Assembly (NCBI GenBank): GCA_017590115.1
Contig: JAGGNK010012114.1
Coordinates: 1,185,467-1,249,466 of the forward strand
DNA from: Montifringilla adamsi
Lineage: Eukaryota; Chordata; Aves; Passeriformes; Passeridae
Length of the DNA: 64,000 nt
Direction of reading: 5' to 3'
Made by a program: the position numbers and the translations under genes. Below are positions 40,196 through 51,962 of this stretch, one piece after another (within the stretch, counting starts at the first letter, position 1; each line of letters opens with the position of its first letter). A model generated the notes under the pieces. It made no database searches, had not been told where the DNA came from, and saw only the letters and a list, made by a program, of their open reading frames with translations.

Positions 40196-40339
40196 GGGCG
40201 GAGAAGGGTGACAGAAGACCAGGGCCAGGGCCGGGGCTGTCCCCACGTGGCAAACCTGCCGGGAGGGAGCGCGGGGTGTGCCCGGGCAGCCTCCCTCCGC
40301 AAAGCCGCGCCTGCCGGCTGCTCGCCCGCGCCAGCCCGG
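40196..40339. promoter_or_regulatory. Small CpG-dense patch
   Basis: By hand count about 15 CpG dinucleotides lie in about 145 bp, in a window where CpG is otherwise scarce. It contains a palindromic E-box CCACGTGG at 40243-40250 and ccgcgcctgccggctgctcg-type GC-rich sequence. It is shorter than a standard CpG island. It could be a distal enhancer, the promoter of an unannotated non-coding RNA or GC-rich repeat debris. Confidence 0.4.
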
Positions 40340-40796
40340 ACAGAGAGCACCCTCTCTCTTTAATCACTTAAGAAGTTACTTATGATATGCAACTAAATAT
40401 TTAGTTGTGCAGAGGACAGCTTGTCACAGACAGCTTTGTTGCTAATGTATACAAATGCTGGTATGGCACTGGCTTCCTCGCTGTGCGCGCAGAGCTGCAC
40501 ACACGCAGACCACAGCCTAAATAAGCTGATTTATTTGTTTCAGTTATTTGATAAGTGCATCATACCTCAAACCCTACGAAACCACTTTAAGAGGATTATA
40601 AGTTTTATGATGTGAAAAGATTACCCTGAGTGTGCCGGGCAAAGTTTATATTCAGAGACTGTGCAGGAGGTGAGGCATTCACAGAGGCTGGAGAAAGAGG
40701 CTTGATAGATCAAAAAGGGATTTTCTTTGTTGTTGCACCACTTGCTGGATTTTTTTCTTTCTCTTTTCCTCCATTAAAGAATGGCCCTGGCAAGCC

Positions 40797-40835
40797 CCAG
40801 ATTTGCTAACCTTGTTTTAAACCAGATTTGCTAAC
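40797..40835. repeat. 14-bp exact direct repeat
   Basis: The string ccagatttgctaac occurs at 40797-40810 and 40822-40835, a 25-bp period. Confidence 0.95.
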
Positions 40836-43800
40836 TCTTCTCTGCCTTGCACTCAACAATGGGAATTTCAAGATCTACACTTTTTTAAAAATAAGAAGCC
40901 ATAATTTCACTGGCAAATGAAGAGAGGGGAGAGTTGAGTCTGGGATTTACCTGCAAAGTGTGTCTGTGAGGCTCATCCTGAGCTGGGAGTGTGGGTAGCT
41001 CAGCTCAGTTTCCCTCTGGACTCCATTAGTATCCCACTGCCAGGCACAATGCCCCAGGGAGGCTGGAGCAAACAGGGTATCTGTAGAGATGCCGAGTACT
41101 CACCCAGTCTTTGGGAGGGCTGTCCCACCACCCTTCCCCGTGGTGGGAACCAGCATCCACCAGCCCCAGTGCAGCTGAGAGTACAGAGCAGTCAGCAGGT
41201 GAGGAGAGAGGTGAGAATAAGGCTTAGCTTTGGCCTTGAACTGACACAGCTGTGCTCATGTCATGTGGCTGTGTTGGGCTTGACACTTGTGTCATGGTGT
41301 GGCAGAGAGAGGAAAATAATTTGGCCTTTTTTACCCTTATTGTCTAATGTTTGACAGATGCTCAGGGAATAATTGTAAATAGGAGGAGGAACAAAATCGC
41401 TGATTTATGTTTCCACCCATCCTTTTTAAAGGAATGGTTTTGCACAGTGAATGTTTAATACCATGCTCTAATGATGTTATCTTATTAATAGAGCCATGTG
41501 GATAAAAAGGGCAGCACAAGAAAGAAAACAGGAACACAAGAGGAGGTAGTGCACACAACGTCATAGAGGTCTGCTCTCCTCAGAGGCTTTGCTCAGGTGC
41601 CGGGCAGCACTCGGGAAGGGTGCCTGGGGGTTTCACTTTCACACTAAGTTCTCTGGGTCCTGCCTGACCTCATCTCCTCTGTCCTGCCTGCATCAAAGTG
41701 GGGTCCCTATTACTCTCACCCCTGCCTTCCCCCATCACGAGATTGGGCAGTGCTCCCCCATAGAGCTCTACTAAAAAATGTGCTCATGCCCAGCGCTGCA
41801 CAGCCCACAGTACTCTGCTGTTACTAAAAAAAGCATTTATATTATATTCAGTCTCCTGTGTCTTTCATAAGGGAGTTTTTATGTGTCACCAGAAAATACT
41901 GGGTAACACACTTTATTAGCCTCATGACACTGTGGCCCATCAATACTTGTCGAGACCTGATGAGATCATGCTACAATTGTTAATCAGAGCAAAGGAAGGA
42001 GGTGGAGTAGTGGGAAATACCTTTAGGAAAGAATCAATTAGAGAGAACAGAACTGCAGGTAAGCATGCCATGTGTTTTCCAGTGTAAAACAGCAGGCAGC
42101 TGCTCAGCCCATCCCTGAAGTTTAAACATAACTTTCATTTAATAACAAGCACTCCTTTACTCAAGGAGAGAAGAAATACTGCGTTAGCAGGACATGTTTG
42201 TGATCAGTGTGTGGCTCTTTCAACCACACAGACTCCTATCAACCTATCAGACTCCTTAAGATCCATTATTGAGGAAAGTACTTAGGTGCACAGCTGGCTT
42301 TTAACAGATGGAGTGTTGTTGGGACAGTCTCATTTACTCTTTGTTAGACTAAAAGGTTTCAGCTTAAGAGATTGCCCGGCACAGCTCAGCATTGAATACT
42401 CACTTGGAAGAGTGCTCTTGGCTTGGGTTTTCCTCTTCAGTGAGGACTGGTTTCCTGGAGAAGGAGGCTGAGCCTGCTACCAAAGTGACCTGAGCATCAC
42501 ACAGGCAAGGTGAAGGATGTGGTGAGACCGGTGCCACCACGCAGTGATCACCAGGATGTATTTTATCAGTGTGGCTCCAGGTGATGTTTGGTTTTCAAAG
42601 CCTGCTACTATTGCACTATTGATAGTGCACAATTCCTCTCTGATGTATTTTTCACCCTGTCCAGGGTCAGAGGAGGGTAAAGTTTTTGTGACAGAACAGT
42701 GAGATTTAATATTCATATGACTTTTCTTGGATTGCAGCAGAAGTCTGCAGCTGTAGTGCTCACCTCTCATCCCTCCAAACTCTTTCTTGAGTTCCTAGGA
42801 ATGCAAGTGAAAAGCCCAAGATACTTTGATGACACCTTGGGTGAAAACCACAGAATTTACAGACCCTGTTTTGCACACATGGCTAAGAAGGAAACAAGGT
42901 GTTCAGTGGTTTCCACCCCTCAAAGTAATGCAGGCCGGGCTGATGACAGATGCCAGGCTGATTGCCCCAGCCTAGATAGGACTTTGTCTGGTTTAAGAAG
43001 TACAAATATCTGTAACTTAGACACTCATTGCTCATTTTTTGCCAAGTGGAGAATTTCATGAAAAAATGAGAAAGGAATCGGATCAGCCTGGTAACTCACA
43101 CTTGCAGAGTGCTGGAAACACATCTCCCTATACTTTTCCAAGGTTGCAAATAAGAATGAAATTTGCATGTCTGGGACCAGCCATGCTTTAACTGGAGAAA
43201 CCTAGAAGTCCTATTGCATTATTAGTACAGCAACATACTACTCTATTAATTTGGATCCTAGGGAATTCATGTTGAGAAACAAATGGGTGCTTAACAGTCC
43301 TAGCAGAACAAATACAGAGAAATAAGCAGTAAACAATAATACCTCCTGAACCAGCTGAATATTTCAGTGTCCCTGGAGTTATTTTAAGAAATTCTCATAG
43401 ACAACCCTTGATCTGAGCTATGTCAGCACTTCTGAGAGTTTCCCTAAGGACTCTTGGCAGGAGCTACCTCATCCATGGTTAATAAGGTCTCTATCTTCAC
43501 AGCACAGAGAATGGGCTCTTATGAATGTTAGACACAGCACCAAACTTGGGGCTTTAATTAGAGGGCAGGAGTAGGTTGGGTTTTGTAGTGTATTCCTCCA
43601 AGTTTAAATCAAATACATAAGCTCTGTAAGTATAAAGAGAGCAAGAAACCTCAAAAACAAAATTCCAGGTGAAAAAACCCACACACAATCAAAACAACTG
43701 AAACAACAGAGCAACCACAAAACAGAACAAAAAACTCACTAGAAACCAGAGGGCAGTGATCATGAATCTGTCGATGCTTTCACAAGCCAAACACATTTAG

Positions 43801-44319
43801 TTTTACTAAAAGGAACCTTCCTGAACTACTGACCAAGTGAATAGAAATCAGTGCATCTCAGTGAGATGAAAATATGTTTCCTTGTGACCCTTAGGAGCTG
43901 CTTATCTTGCTGTGTGTCTGTATTCTCATCTGCCCTGAAAAGAACTGGGGCTCTACATTAAACAATAGCATGGCTCATTCCATGGCTCTTCTAGAATAGA
44001 GGTACTGTCAAATGCATCTCTGTGCAAGTCCTGATGTATGTGATGACTGCATTGGGTACAGGGACAAAAAAGCTGTTTAAAAGTATAAATTTACTGTCCA
44101 TTTATTAGCACAATTCCTGCAGGCCCCATGATTTATTTTTTTTTTTTTTAATGGATATCAGTTGTTATTGAAAGTTGTGAAATGAAATACAAATCTTCTT
44201 TGCTCAGGGCAAAATTCTGAGTTCATAGTTTATTCCTATGCCTTGTAGAACTATTCCAATTAACAATGCATCTGATAAATTGGAAAAACAGTCCTAAATA
44301 CTCCAGTCTTGGTGGAATA

Positions 44320-44497
44320 TTTCAGTTCAGAAGGGACCATTAGATCATGCAACCTCATTTTTGTTTATCGGGGGCGTTCTATTTAATCTAGCTATACTTG
44401 GATAGGGCCCAGTGGTCCCTTTGGCTGGAGAACACTTGCTTTGACTTAACCATATCTTTCAGAAACATTCTCTAGCTTAATTTGAGGACATGGGTTT
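44320..44497 (-). mobile_element. Ancient CR1-like LINE fragment (antisense)
   Basis: The order ttcagaagggaccattagat, then gctttgacttaaccatatc, tttcagaaacattct and tttgaggacat, parallels the reverse complement of ancient amniote CR1 3' regions as I remember them (agggaccattagatcatct, tttgactaaagcatatcttt). It is diverged and interrupted, and older than the CR1 copy at 51.3-52.0 kb. Confidence 0.6.
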
Positions 44498-47400
44498 AGG
44501 CACTAAGCATCCTGCCTGCCCACATGTAAATTCTGTGTATCTCTGCCAGGTTGATGGGAAGAGAATTTGTCAGTAAGTCAGAGAGAGAGGGTCAGATCCT
44601 GAAACAGCCAGCAGGAGGGAGAAAATTTTTCTAAAACCATTTGCAAACAATTTTCACTAAACACTTCCGTAAACCTTCTGGGCTCTGTAATCCAACACTG
44701 GCTTTGAGCTCCAGCCTTTTATTGGCAGTGTATCTTGGCTTGATCTCATGCCTCCAATGTTAAAAGCCAAGTTTTGAAAATTAAACTGTTGGGTTGACTG
44801 TGGTTTAGATACACCCTCGATCCAAGTACAGCAGTTTTTGAATCTGTTTGTACTGGTTTACAATGAAATCCGTTTTTCGATCTTTTTTTTTCCCAGTTTT
44901 TCCGCTTTTTCTATAAGAATAAATAATAAAATCTGTTCATTTAAACTGCTTTGCTTTCAATTGAATTCTGGAGTCCTTATGAACATATGTGGCTCTGACT
45001 GTTGTAAGAATGGTGTTTCCAGTGCTTTCAGGTAGTTCCCTTCCCCAGTCCCTCTCATGGCAAACAAGTATTTGATGTGAACAGAGTAAAAGGTGAGGAA
45101 AGCAAATGAGAGTGTGCAATGGAGACATACTTTAGGAATCAGATAAAGATGGGAAGAGTAAAGAGTAAAGATGTCATGTATATTCTCCCTGATCAGCAGT
45201 GAGGAGGCATGACAGTTTTTTTATTTAGATCTTGCAGTTTACTTGTCATGAGCAAGAGAACCTGGTGAGATTAACTAACTTAGTTTTGGATTTTGGATAC
45301 AAAGAAATCTTCACACAATTTTGTTTGATCATCTGTGGGCCTCATGTGATACCTCACTCTTTTGTCTCCATGTTTTCTGCTGTTGCCATACAATGACATT
45401 CATTTTTCATTTGGTCCTTTTCATGGACAAGACGTGAATTCTTTGTTCCCAGCTCTCAAGGCTACTGGGCGTACTGGCAGTGCATAGCATTTTCTGTGCC
45501 CTCAAAATAAAATGCAGACAGGAGGCAAACGATGAATGATTTGCCACCTGTGTCATACAGTAAGATATATGTATGCATGAAATATGTGTATGCATGTCTG
45601 GATTTTTTATTTTTTTTTTTAACTGGCGTGTGTTACTCCCTTCATTTTTGCCTGACTAATAATACGATACCGTGTTAGTTTAAAGCTAACTTAGGAAACC
45701 ATGTAGCATAAGGGACTCATAACTTTGTATTCTTCTGGGAACTTGCCGAGACACTCAAAGTGTTCCCACAATAAGGTGCACTAAGTGTTTGCTGGTGAGA
45801 CATCATATGGCAGCTTTGAGATGTCTATCACTCGTCTTACCAGTGTTCTAATTTTTTCCTTACAATTCACTGTATCTCTTGGGAAAGTTTACCTTAGAAA
45901 ACTGTTGTGGGAGTAGAATGAAACCTTTTGGTCTGGTAAATGGAAATGTGAAATTTTGATCGCTTTCCTCACCTTAAATACCTCAGAGCAGCTCTCCTGT
46001 CAACCATCCTCATCAAATAGACAGGTGCCGTTCTACTTTTGCACTCATTTAATCCAGGACACGTTTGCATTTCTCATTAATTTGTCAGCTTCCATTTGGG
46101 AAGCATTCTTTCCCAAATATTTGCAGAGGCTGTGCCTAATGGGATAATTCAGGCAGCTGTTGACCATAGTGTCACAGGGACAGGAATACATTGTTGGAAA
46201 AAAACTCATGCACGTTTGTGTGTGCACGAAATTATGCTCTCTTCCTCACACACCCCTTCTTTCCTCTGCTCCTCAGAAACCCTGCCCCTAGAGGGGCACA
46301 TATGGACTCAGTGCATGTGCAGTGCTAGAATGTCACTGAAGCTAAACTTAAACTTCCTCATATGAATAAAACTAATGGTGCTATTTAAATACAATAAAAA
46401 CAAGCAGAGCTTCACTGCCAAGTTGTGCAAGGTCACATTGCAATGTGTTGGCTGTAAAGATTTCTAAGGAGCCTGTTTTCTTGAGTAATAGCAGTTGGAG
46501 AAATGCACTTATCTGAAGAATGATACTGTTATAAATTTCTGTAAATCAAGCCCTAGCCAAAGAGCAGTTCCTTAATATCCATTTTCCACTTCAACACTTT
46601 GACTGTGGCACACACTCTGGGCTAAATCCTGCCCAGCACACATAAGCAGCCCTCAAATCCATGCTGGCATGACCAGCCCTGTGCAAATGTAGAAGATAGC
46701 TGAAGAGATTCCACACAAGCAGGAATAAAAGAGTTTCCTGCTTTCTGCACATGAATATTGTAAGTGGTACCAGTCCCAAATTTATCTTCCAGATGGGGTC
46801 AAGTCATACAGGGTTCCAGATAAACCAAGCTCGTGGGAAGTGATGTAAATCTGATGGATTGAAATATAAAAAAAACAATGGATCCACAGCTGCCACCTTT
46901 TGGGTTTCTATCACCACTCCTGCTCTTCCAGGCAATGCACACCATTAGTGGGTGTCCTTGGGGTCCACAATGGGTGATCACTGAAAGCTCTTCAAGGTGC
47001 TTTTCTGATGGCTGTAAGTACTGTTCCCTTTAAATTTCCGCTTGTGGTTGTCAGTACCAGGGAAATGCAGCTCCCACCCAGCACAGCTTCTTGGCACAGG
47101 TGTGCATGAGACCAGCTCAGCTTCCTCCTGTTTGGGGAGCATTTGGGCAGGATAAAGAGAGCTGCTTTGGGGAATCCCCTCTTGTGCAGAGCTACCCCAA
47201 GCAGTGGGTGTCAGCTGGGAGGTGGTGAGGCAGGGTCCAGCGTGAGCCCCCACAGCCGGGGCATGCCTGGGGAGTGGGAGCAGGCTGGTGGCATCACGCT
47301 GCTCCCAGCGCCACACCACAGCGTGTGGGGCTGCCTTCTGTGGCAGCCCCACCAGCTAAAAACCAAAAAGGGCTTTTTACAGATTCTATTAAATACTGTT

Positions 47401-49322
47401 ATTCACAGGAAGCTTTAGAAAAATCTAACACTACATTCACTTCTGAGGTATAATAGATGTGAAGTCTTTTTTTTAAATCATTTTAATGCGATCATTTGTT
47501 GGGCCTTAGGGTAAAATTACATTTCACAGCTCCCTTGTTCCCATGCTATGTTAAAAAAGAGATTGATGTCTGAAATTTCAACTGTATTTGTCTTACGAAT
47601 TTGTCCGACTCCCTGGAGAATAATTGTCTCATATCATTTGAAGGCTGGTAATTCCTTTGGAATGACCTCTGTGTTATAATTACAGCAAGAGTACTAGCAT
47701 GTAGTTAGGCAAAGTGAAAGTTAATGTTCTTGGTTTCTAGCTTTGTTATTTTTATTAAACTGTTCCCCTTTAAAAGAAATACCTGGAGATATGGACTCTT
47801 ACTCAAAAGGGCTTTTTGCAGATAACACAAAATGTCGTTTTTCCTGCACAACACTTACATGCATTAACAATTATCTGAAGGTTGCAATGTATTCTTAAAG
47901 TCATGTGCATTTCTGGAATATATTAGAAGAATTGGAGACTTCAAGATGTCATTTGCCTCAGGATTATTTATTTTATCCCACTTCAAATGTTTTGAAATTT
48001 TTTGAATATATATTCAGCCATGGCTCATGTCATTTTTCTATCATGATATGGGATTGAACTCAGAATAACCTAAATATACCTTCTCCTTAGGAAAGAAAAT
48101 CCTGCAGAGCTGGGAAGGAATTTGGACAAAACTGGTGAGCAGATCAAAAGGCATAGAGAATTAGAGATGCGTTTGCACAAGTAACGAGAAAGAAGATGCA
48201 ATCCAGCGTACACCTTTGTCCTGTTTGTGTCGGTCTCTGCAGACCATCAGCCCTGTTCCTGAGCCACGCTGGGGCTACGTGAGGAGGTGCAGAGGGAAAA
48301 CCCTCCCTGCAACCCTGGGGGCACTCTCACTGATGTGCGGGCACAGAATTACTGTTACCATTACAACGATTTACATGCTCAATTCCTGTCTGCCTCAGCA
48401 AGGTGATAAATACCTCAAAATATTGTGCATTATAGGGCCTATTCTATTCTTGATTTACAAGGTCAATTGCCTATACTAACCTCTCTTAGTGTTGGTGGGA
48501 ATTTATTTTATAAATTTTCAGCACACCCAGAAAGGACATGGGAATTAATCTGTCGTGATTCTTCTCTCTAGGGACAGGACCAGCATCTTACTGCCCCCAG
48601 CCATAGTTCTTATGCACGTTTTTGGGTGATATTTGAAGGTAAAAATGTGGGTTGGTAAGTGGGATGGGGCTGCATGCTTCATTTAAAAAGAAAACATAGA
48701 CACTGCTTAATACATTTACTGCATTATAGTTCTAAAATGGGAACATTTATCATTCGTTATACTAATAGTTGAGATATTATTAGTATTTTTTTAGCCTCTG
48801 TCCACTGTGAAACTACGATATCTTATAGTGGATATCCATTATTTATAAGTGGATAGGTTTTCATACAGGTTACAGCCTTAGACCAGCCCAGTTACAACTC
48901 TGAAATATTAGAGTAGCCCATTATTAAGAGATACATACCTATAACTGTTTAATAATGGCTAAAAAAAGAGTAACACTCCATCTTCTGTATTTGCTTGAAC
49001 AATGTCCTTGCTCAACATCCTTCGATAGTGTCTTCTTTTGTCCAGTGAGCACAAAACCAAAACTAAGGCTTCTGAAGCCACCTGATGAATCTTTAGGGGT
49101 AGGCAACAAGAAAGTTTTGGTCCAAGTTTCAGCAGCTGAGTTAATCTCTATTTTTTCTTCATATTTTCTGATATCTCTGGAGGGCTATGCCTAGTTTCCA
49201 AGCTAGTAACAACAATATATAATTTCACTTTTTTTGGCTGATTTAATATGCTTTTTTTAACTTAGAACCAGAGGGGCTCAAATTTGTGTCATAAATGGCC
49301 TAGAACACTCACAAATATATGG

Positions 49323-49365
49323 GCTTTATTTTCAGTGACTTATATAAAGTCACTGAAAAGAAAGC
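49323..49365. repeat. Inverted repeat, 19-bp arms, 5-nt loop
   Basis: The left arm gctttattttcagtgactt (49323-49341) pairs with the right arm aagtcactgaaaagaaagc (49347-49365), 18 of 19 positions matching, around a loop of atata. It is too short for a typical pre-miRNA. It could be a fused terminal repeat of a DNA-transposon relic or a palindromic protein-binding site. Confidence 0.9.
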
Positions 49366-50256
49366 TTCCTAAGTTCTTTTAGTTAAATGACTGCATATAT
49401 TTGTAAAGCAGTCTTGCATAGAGGCAGTATGGTGACAGAATTAAAGGAAAATGAGAAACTTTGTTGAAGCTTAATGAGAATTAATGTTTTGGCCATTGAA
49501 CTTGATGGATATGTTGGAAAAATAGTTAAAGTGCTTGCTGTGTTAATGTCAGCTGACATAACAATTGTTTCCAGAGAGCCAGACTTCTGAATCCTCCTAT
49601 AAAGCACTGGGGAACTTGAACAACACAAAAGAATGTAAGGTTTGGAGAGAATGGGGGCAGGGGAAGGAAAGAAAAACATTATATAAGTTTAGCTACTTCC
49701 AGCTCATTTTTCCCCATTGAAATAATGAACATAAGGGTGTCTCAGCTGCAGTCCAAGCCACGTTTAGAGAGAACTTCAAGACTGCTATCTTAAGCATAAG
49801 AACAATTCTGTGCACTTACCAAGTTGCACCAAAGAGTCTTTAATTCATGTTTGTAGTCCTACATTGAAATGAAAACTGGTTTATTGGATGAAAGGTAATA
49901 ATGACCTTGGGGAAAAAAACTAATCTCTTGACTAGCTGAAAACTGCTCTCCTCACTGAACTCAGAGGAGCCAAAAGCAGTGCTCAGAGCCTAGTGCTGTG
50001 TGTGCACAGCAGGGAGGCAAAGAGACAGCCCTGACCTTTTTCCACAGCACAAGCCCACCACTTCCCTGCTCAGTGGAAATGGAGGAAGCCTCTGTGGCTG
50101 CAGTCTTGGACCCAAACACTCCATTGCTCTGAAGTTTTCAGTCTTCATCTGTGCTGTGCTTCAGCACCCAGGCATCAGCTATGCCCTAGGGGTTCCCAAT
50201 GGCTCCTGGAAATCTCACACCCTTTGTAAACTCCTTTCTGCAAGGGAATTTGGGGG

Positions 50257-50289
50257 TTTTTTTTTGTTTTTTTTTTTTTTTTTTTTTTT
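50257..50289. repeat. Poly-T tract with one G
   Basis: 33 bases, all T except G at 50266, preceded by tttgggggt. Simple repeat. Confidence 0.95.
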
Positions 50290-51284
50290 CCTAAGTGCAT
50301 CATATAATTCAAGATGCTAAAGAACAATTTTATTTGGTCTGGATCAACTGGTGTTTGAGCTGGCAACTGCCCACAGAGGTCCTCTGCCATAGTTATCATG
50401 TTGCATACACTCATTAACCTCCCTGTATAAAATAATGAGGAGAATATGCACAACATTACCAGTTTTTTGTAAGTTCAAAACCCAGAAGAACACACAAATC
50501 ACCAGAGGAAAAGATTACAGCACTGGGGTAAATTGGAGGACACATCTACTACTGTGCCAGTACCAAAAAAAATAGCATTTTCATTGTGAAGAAATATGTC
50601 TTCATTCTCACACCACACATGCACAAAATAATATCCTGATGGTTTCCTATGTATGGACTGGAAAAGTATCAGTGGAAAATGAAAAAATATATACTATCTC
50701 TACCTTCTCTCCCCCTCACATTTTCTGAAGCCATGTAGAAGCCTCATGCCATTTTTTCAGATTGTTCATGTATCAGGGCAGTGAGGGGATCTAAACAACA
50801 TATTTTGTGCAAATATGGGGCTTTGTAGCCCTTGTCTCAACTCCAGTGTTCAGCTCTTGTGATCCAGCACAGCTGAGAAAGGGGTTTTGACCGAATGACC
50901 CCTGGTTCCCACCCACTACTTGGGCTGTGATAGTCAAGATAGTTCTTCCAGTCTATTTCAGTGACTGCCAGAGGCAGCTTTGAATCATTTTGAAGTATAA
51001 TGTCCTTACACCATATTTTTTGAAAAGCCTGACCCAGTGAGGGCAAGTTCTTCATTAAAGACTTTAGGTTTCAAAGCTTGCCTGGTCCTACACAGGGCAA
51101 CCCTGTAGGCTCCTGCACTGCCAGTGTACATGTTGTTCGCGTATAAGGGACTTCCATCAGTTTTAAAGTAGCCAGTATCATTCTAAAAAATGCTTAAATA
51201 GCCATGGCTTGTATTTCCCAAGATAACAGCTCTGATTTTTCCCAACAGCATAGATGCTGCTCTGATCATGGAGAGTGTTATCTG

Positions 51285-51962
51285 CTTCTAGAAAAGCAAG
51301 AGAGGTGACCCTGAGGTGACTCCAGGCCTGTCAGGCTCACTTCAGTTGCAGGTAAAATTACAGAGAAGATTATTCTGGTAGTTAATGAAAAATACCTGAA
51401 AGAGGTGATTGTCCTGCTCTGCTGTGCACTGGTGTGGCCTCATGTTCAGTATTGTGTGCAGTTTTGGGCACCACAACACAAAAAAGACACTGAGCTGTTA
51501 GAGAGTGTCCAAAGGAGGCCATGAAATGGTGAAGGCCCTTGGGGTGAAGCCATGTGAGGAGTGGCTGAGGTCCCTTGGTCTGCTCAGCCTGGAGGAGAGG
51601 AGACTGAGGGGAGACCTTGCTGCAGCTACAACTTCTTATGAGGGGAAGAGGAGGGGCAGGCACTGATCTCTGCTCTGTGGTGACAGTGGCAGGACTCAAG
51701 GGAATGGCCTGAAGTCCTTTTAGGGGAGGTTTAGGTTGGATATTAGGAAAAGTCCTTCACCCAAAGAGTGGTTAGGCAATGGAACAGACTCCACATAGAA
51801 GTGGTCACAGCACCAGCCTGACAGAGCTCAAGAAGAATTGGGACAACATTCTTGGTCACATGGTGTGATTCTTGGGGTTGTCCTATGCAGGGCCAGGAGC
51901 TCAATTTTGATGATCCTTATGGGTCCCTTTCAACTCAGGATATTTTATGATTGCATGATTTT
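51285..51962 (+). mobile_element. CR1 LINE, 5'-truncated and internally deleted
   Basis: About 51310-51400 matches the start of the CR1 reverse-transcriptase domain: gaccctga..actccaggcctgtcaggctc corresponds to the DPxxYRPVSLTS-type motif. About 51402-51962 matches the CR1 3' region: gtgcactggtgtggcctcat, cagcctggaggagaggagac, aggtttaggttggatattag and a degenerate terminal tatgattgcatgatt. Most of the reverse transcriptase between the two is missing, with the join near 51400. Frames are broken, so it cannot encode a protein. Confidence 0.88.

Larger units (their letters stand above)
38000..44300. other. Intergenic, mixed GC, no gene seen
   Basis: Several islands richer in G+C than the surroundings lie here (about 38040-38350, 39230-39480, 40195-40345 and 41000-41300). 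Overlapping open frames on both strands in these islands reflect base composition rather than a recognisable protein. A TAAT-rich repeat (38432-38493) and a CpG-dense patch (40196-40339) are listed separately. Confidence 0.65.
44500..51280. other. Intergenic, no gene seen
   Basis: No supportable gene. A GC-richer segment at about 47040-47360 has open frames on both strands and an 11-bp-arm hairpin (47325-47352), but no domain. Other structures are a 14-bp palindrome at 46434-46447, a long hairpin at 49323-49365 and a T-rich run at 50257-50289. Confidence 0.65.

Noticed and set aside
46978..47418. Open frames of 91-124 codons
   Set aside because: Explained by local GC richness. Both strands are open, and the sequence is Pro/Ser-rich with no domain.
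51382..51699. Minus-strand 105-codon frame
   Set aside because: It is the antisense of the CR1 copy at 51285-51962.
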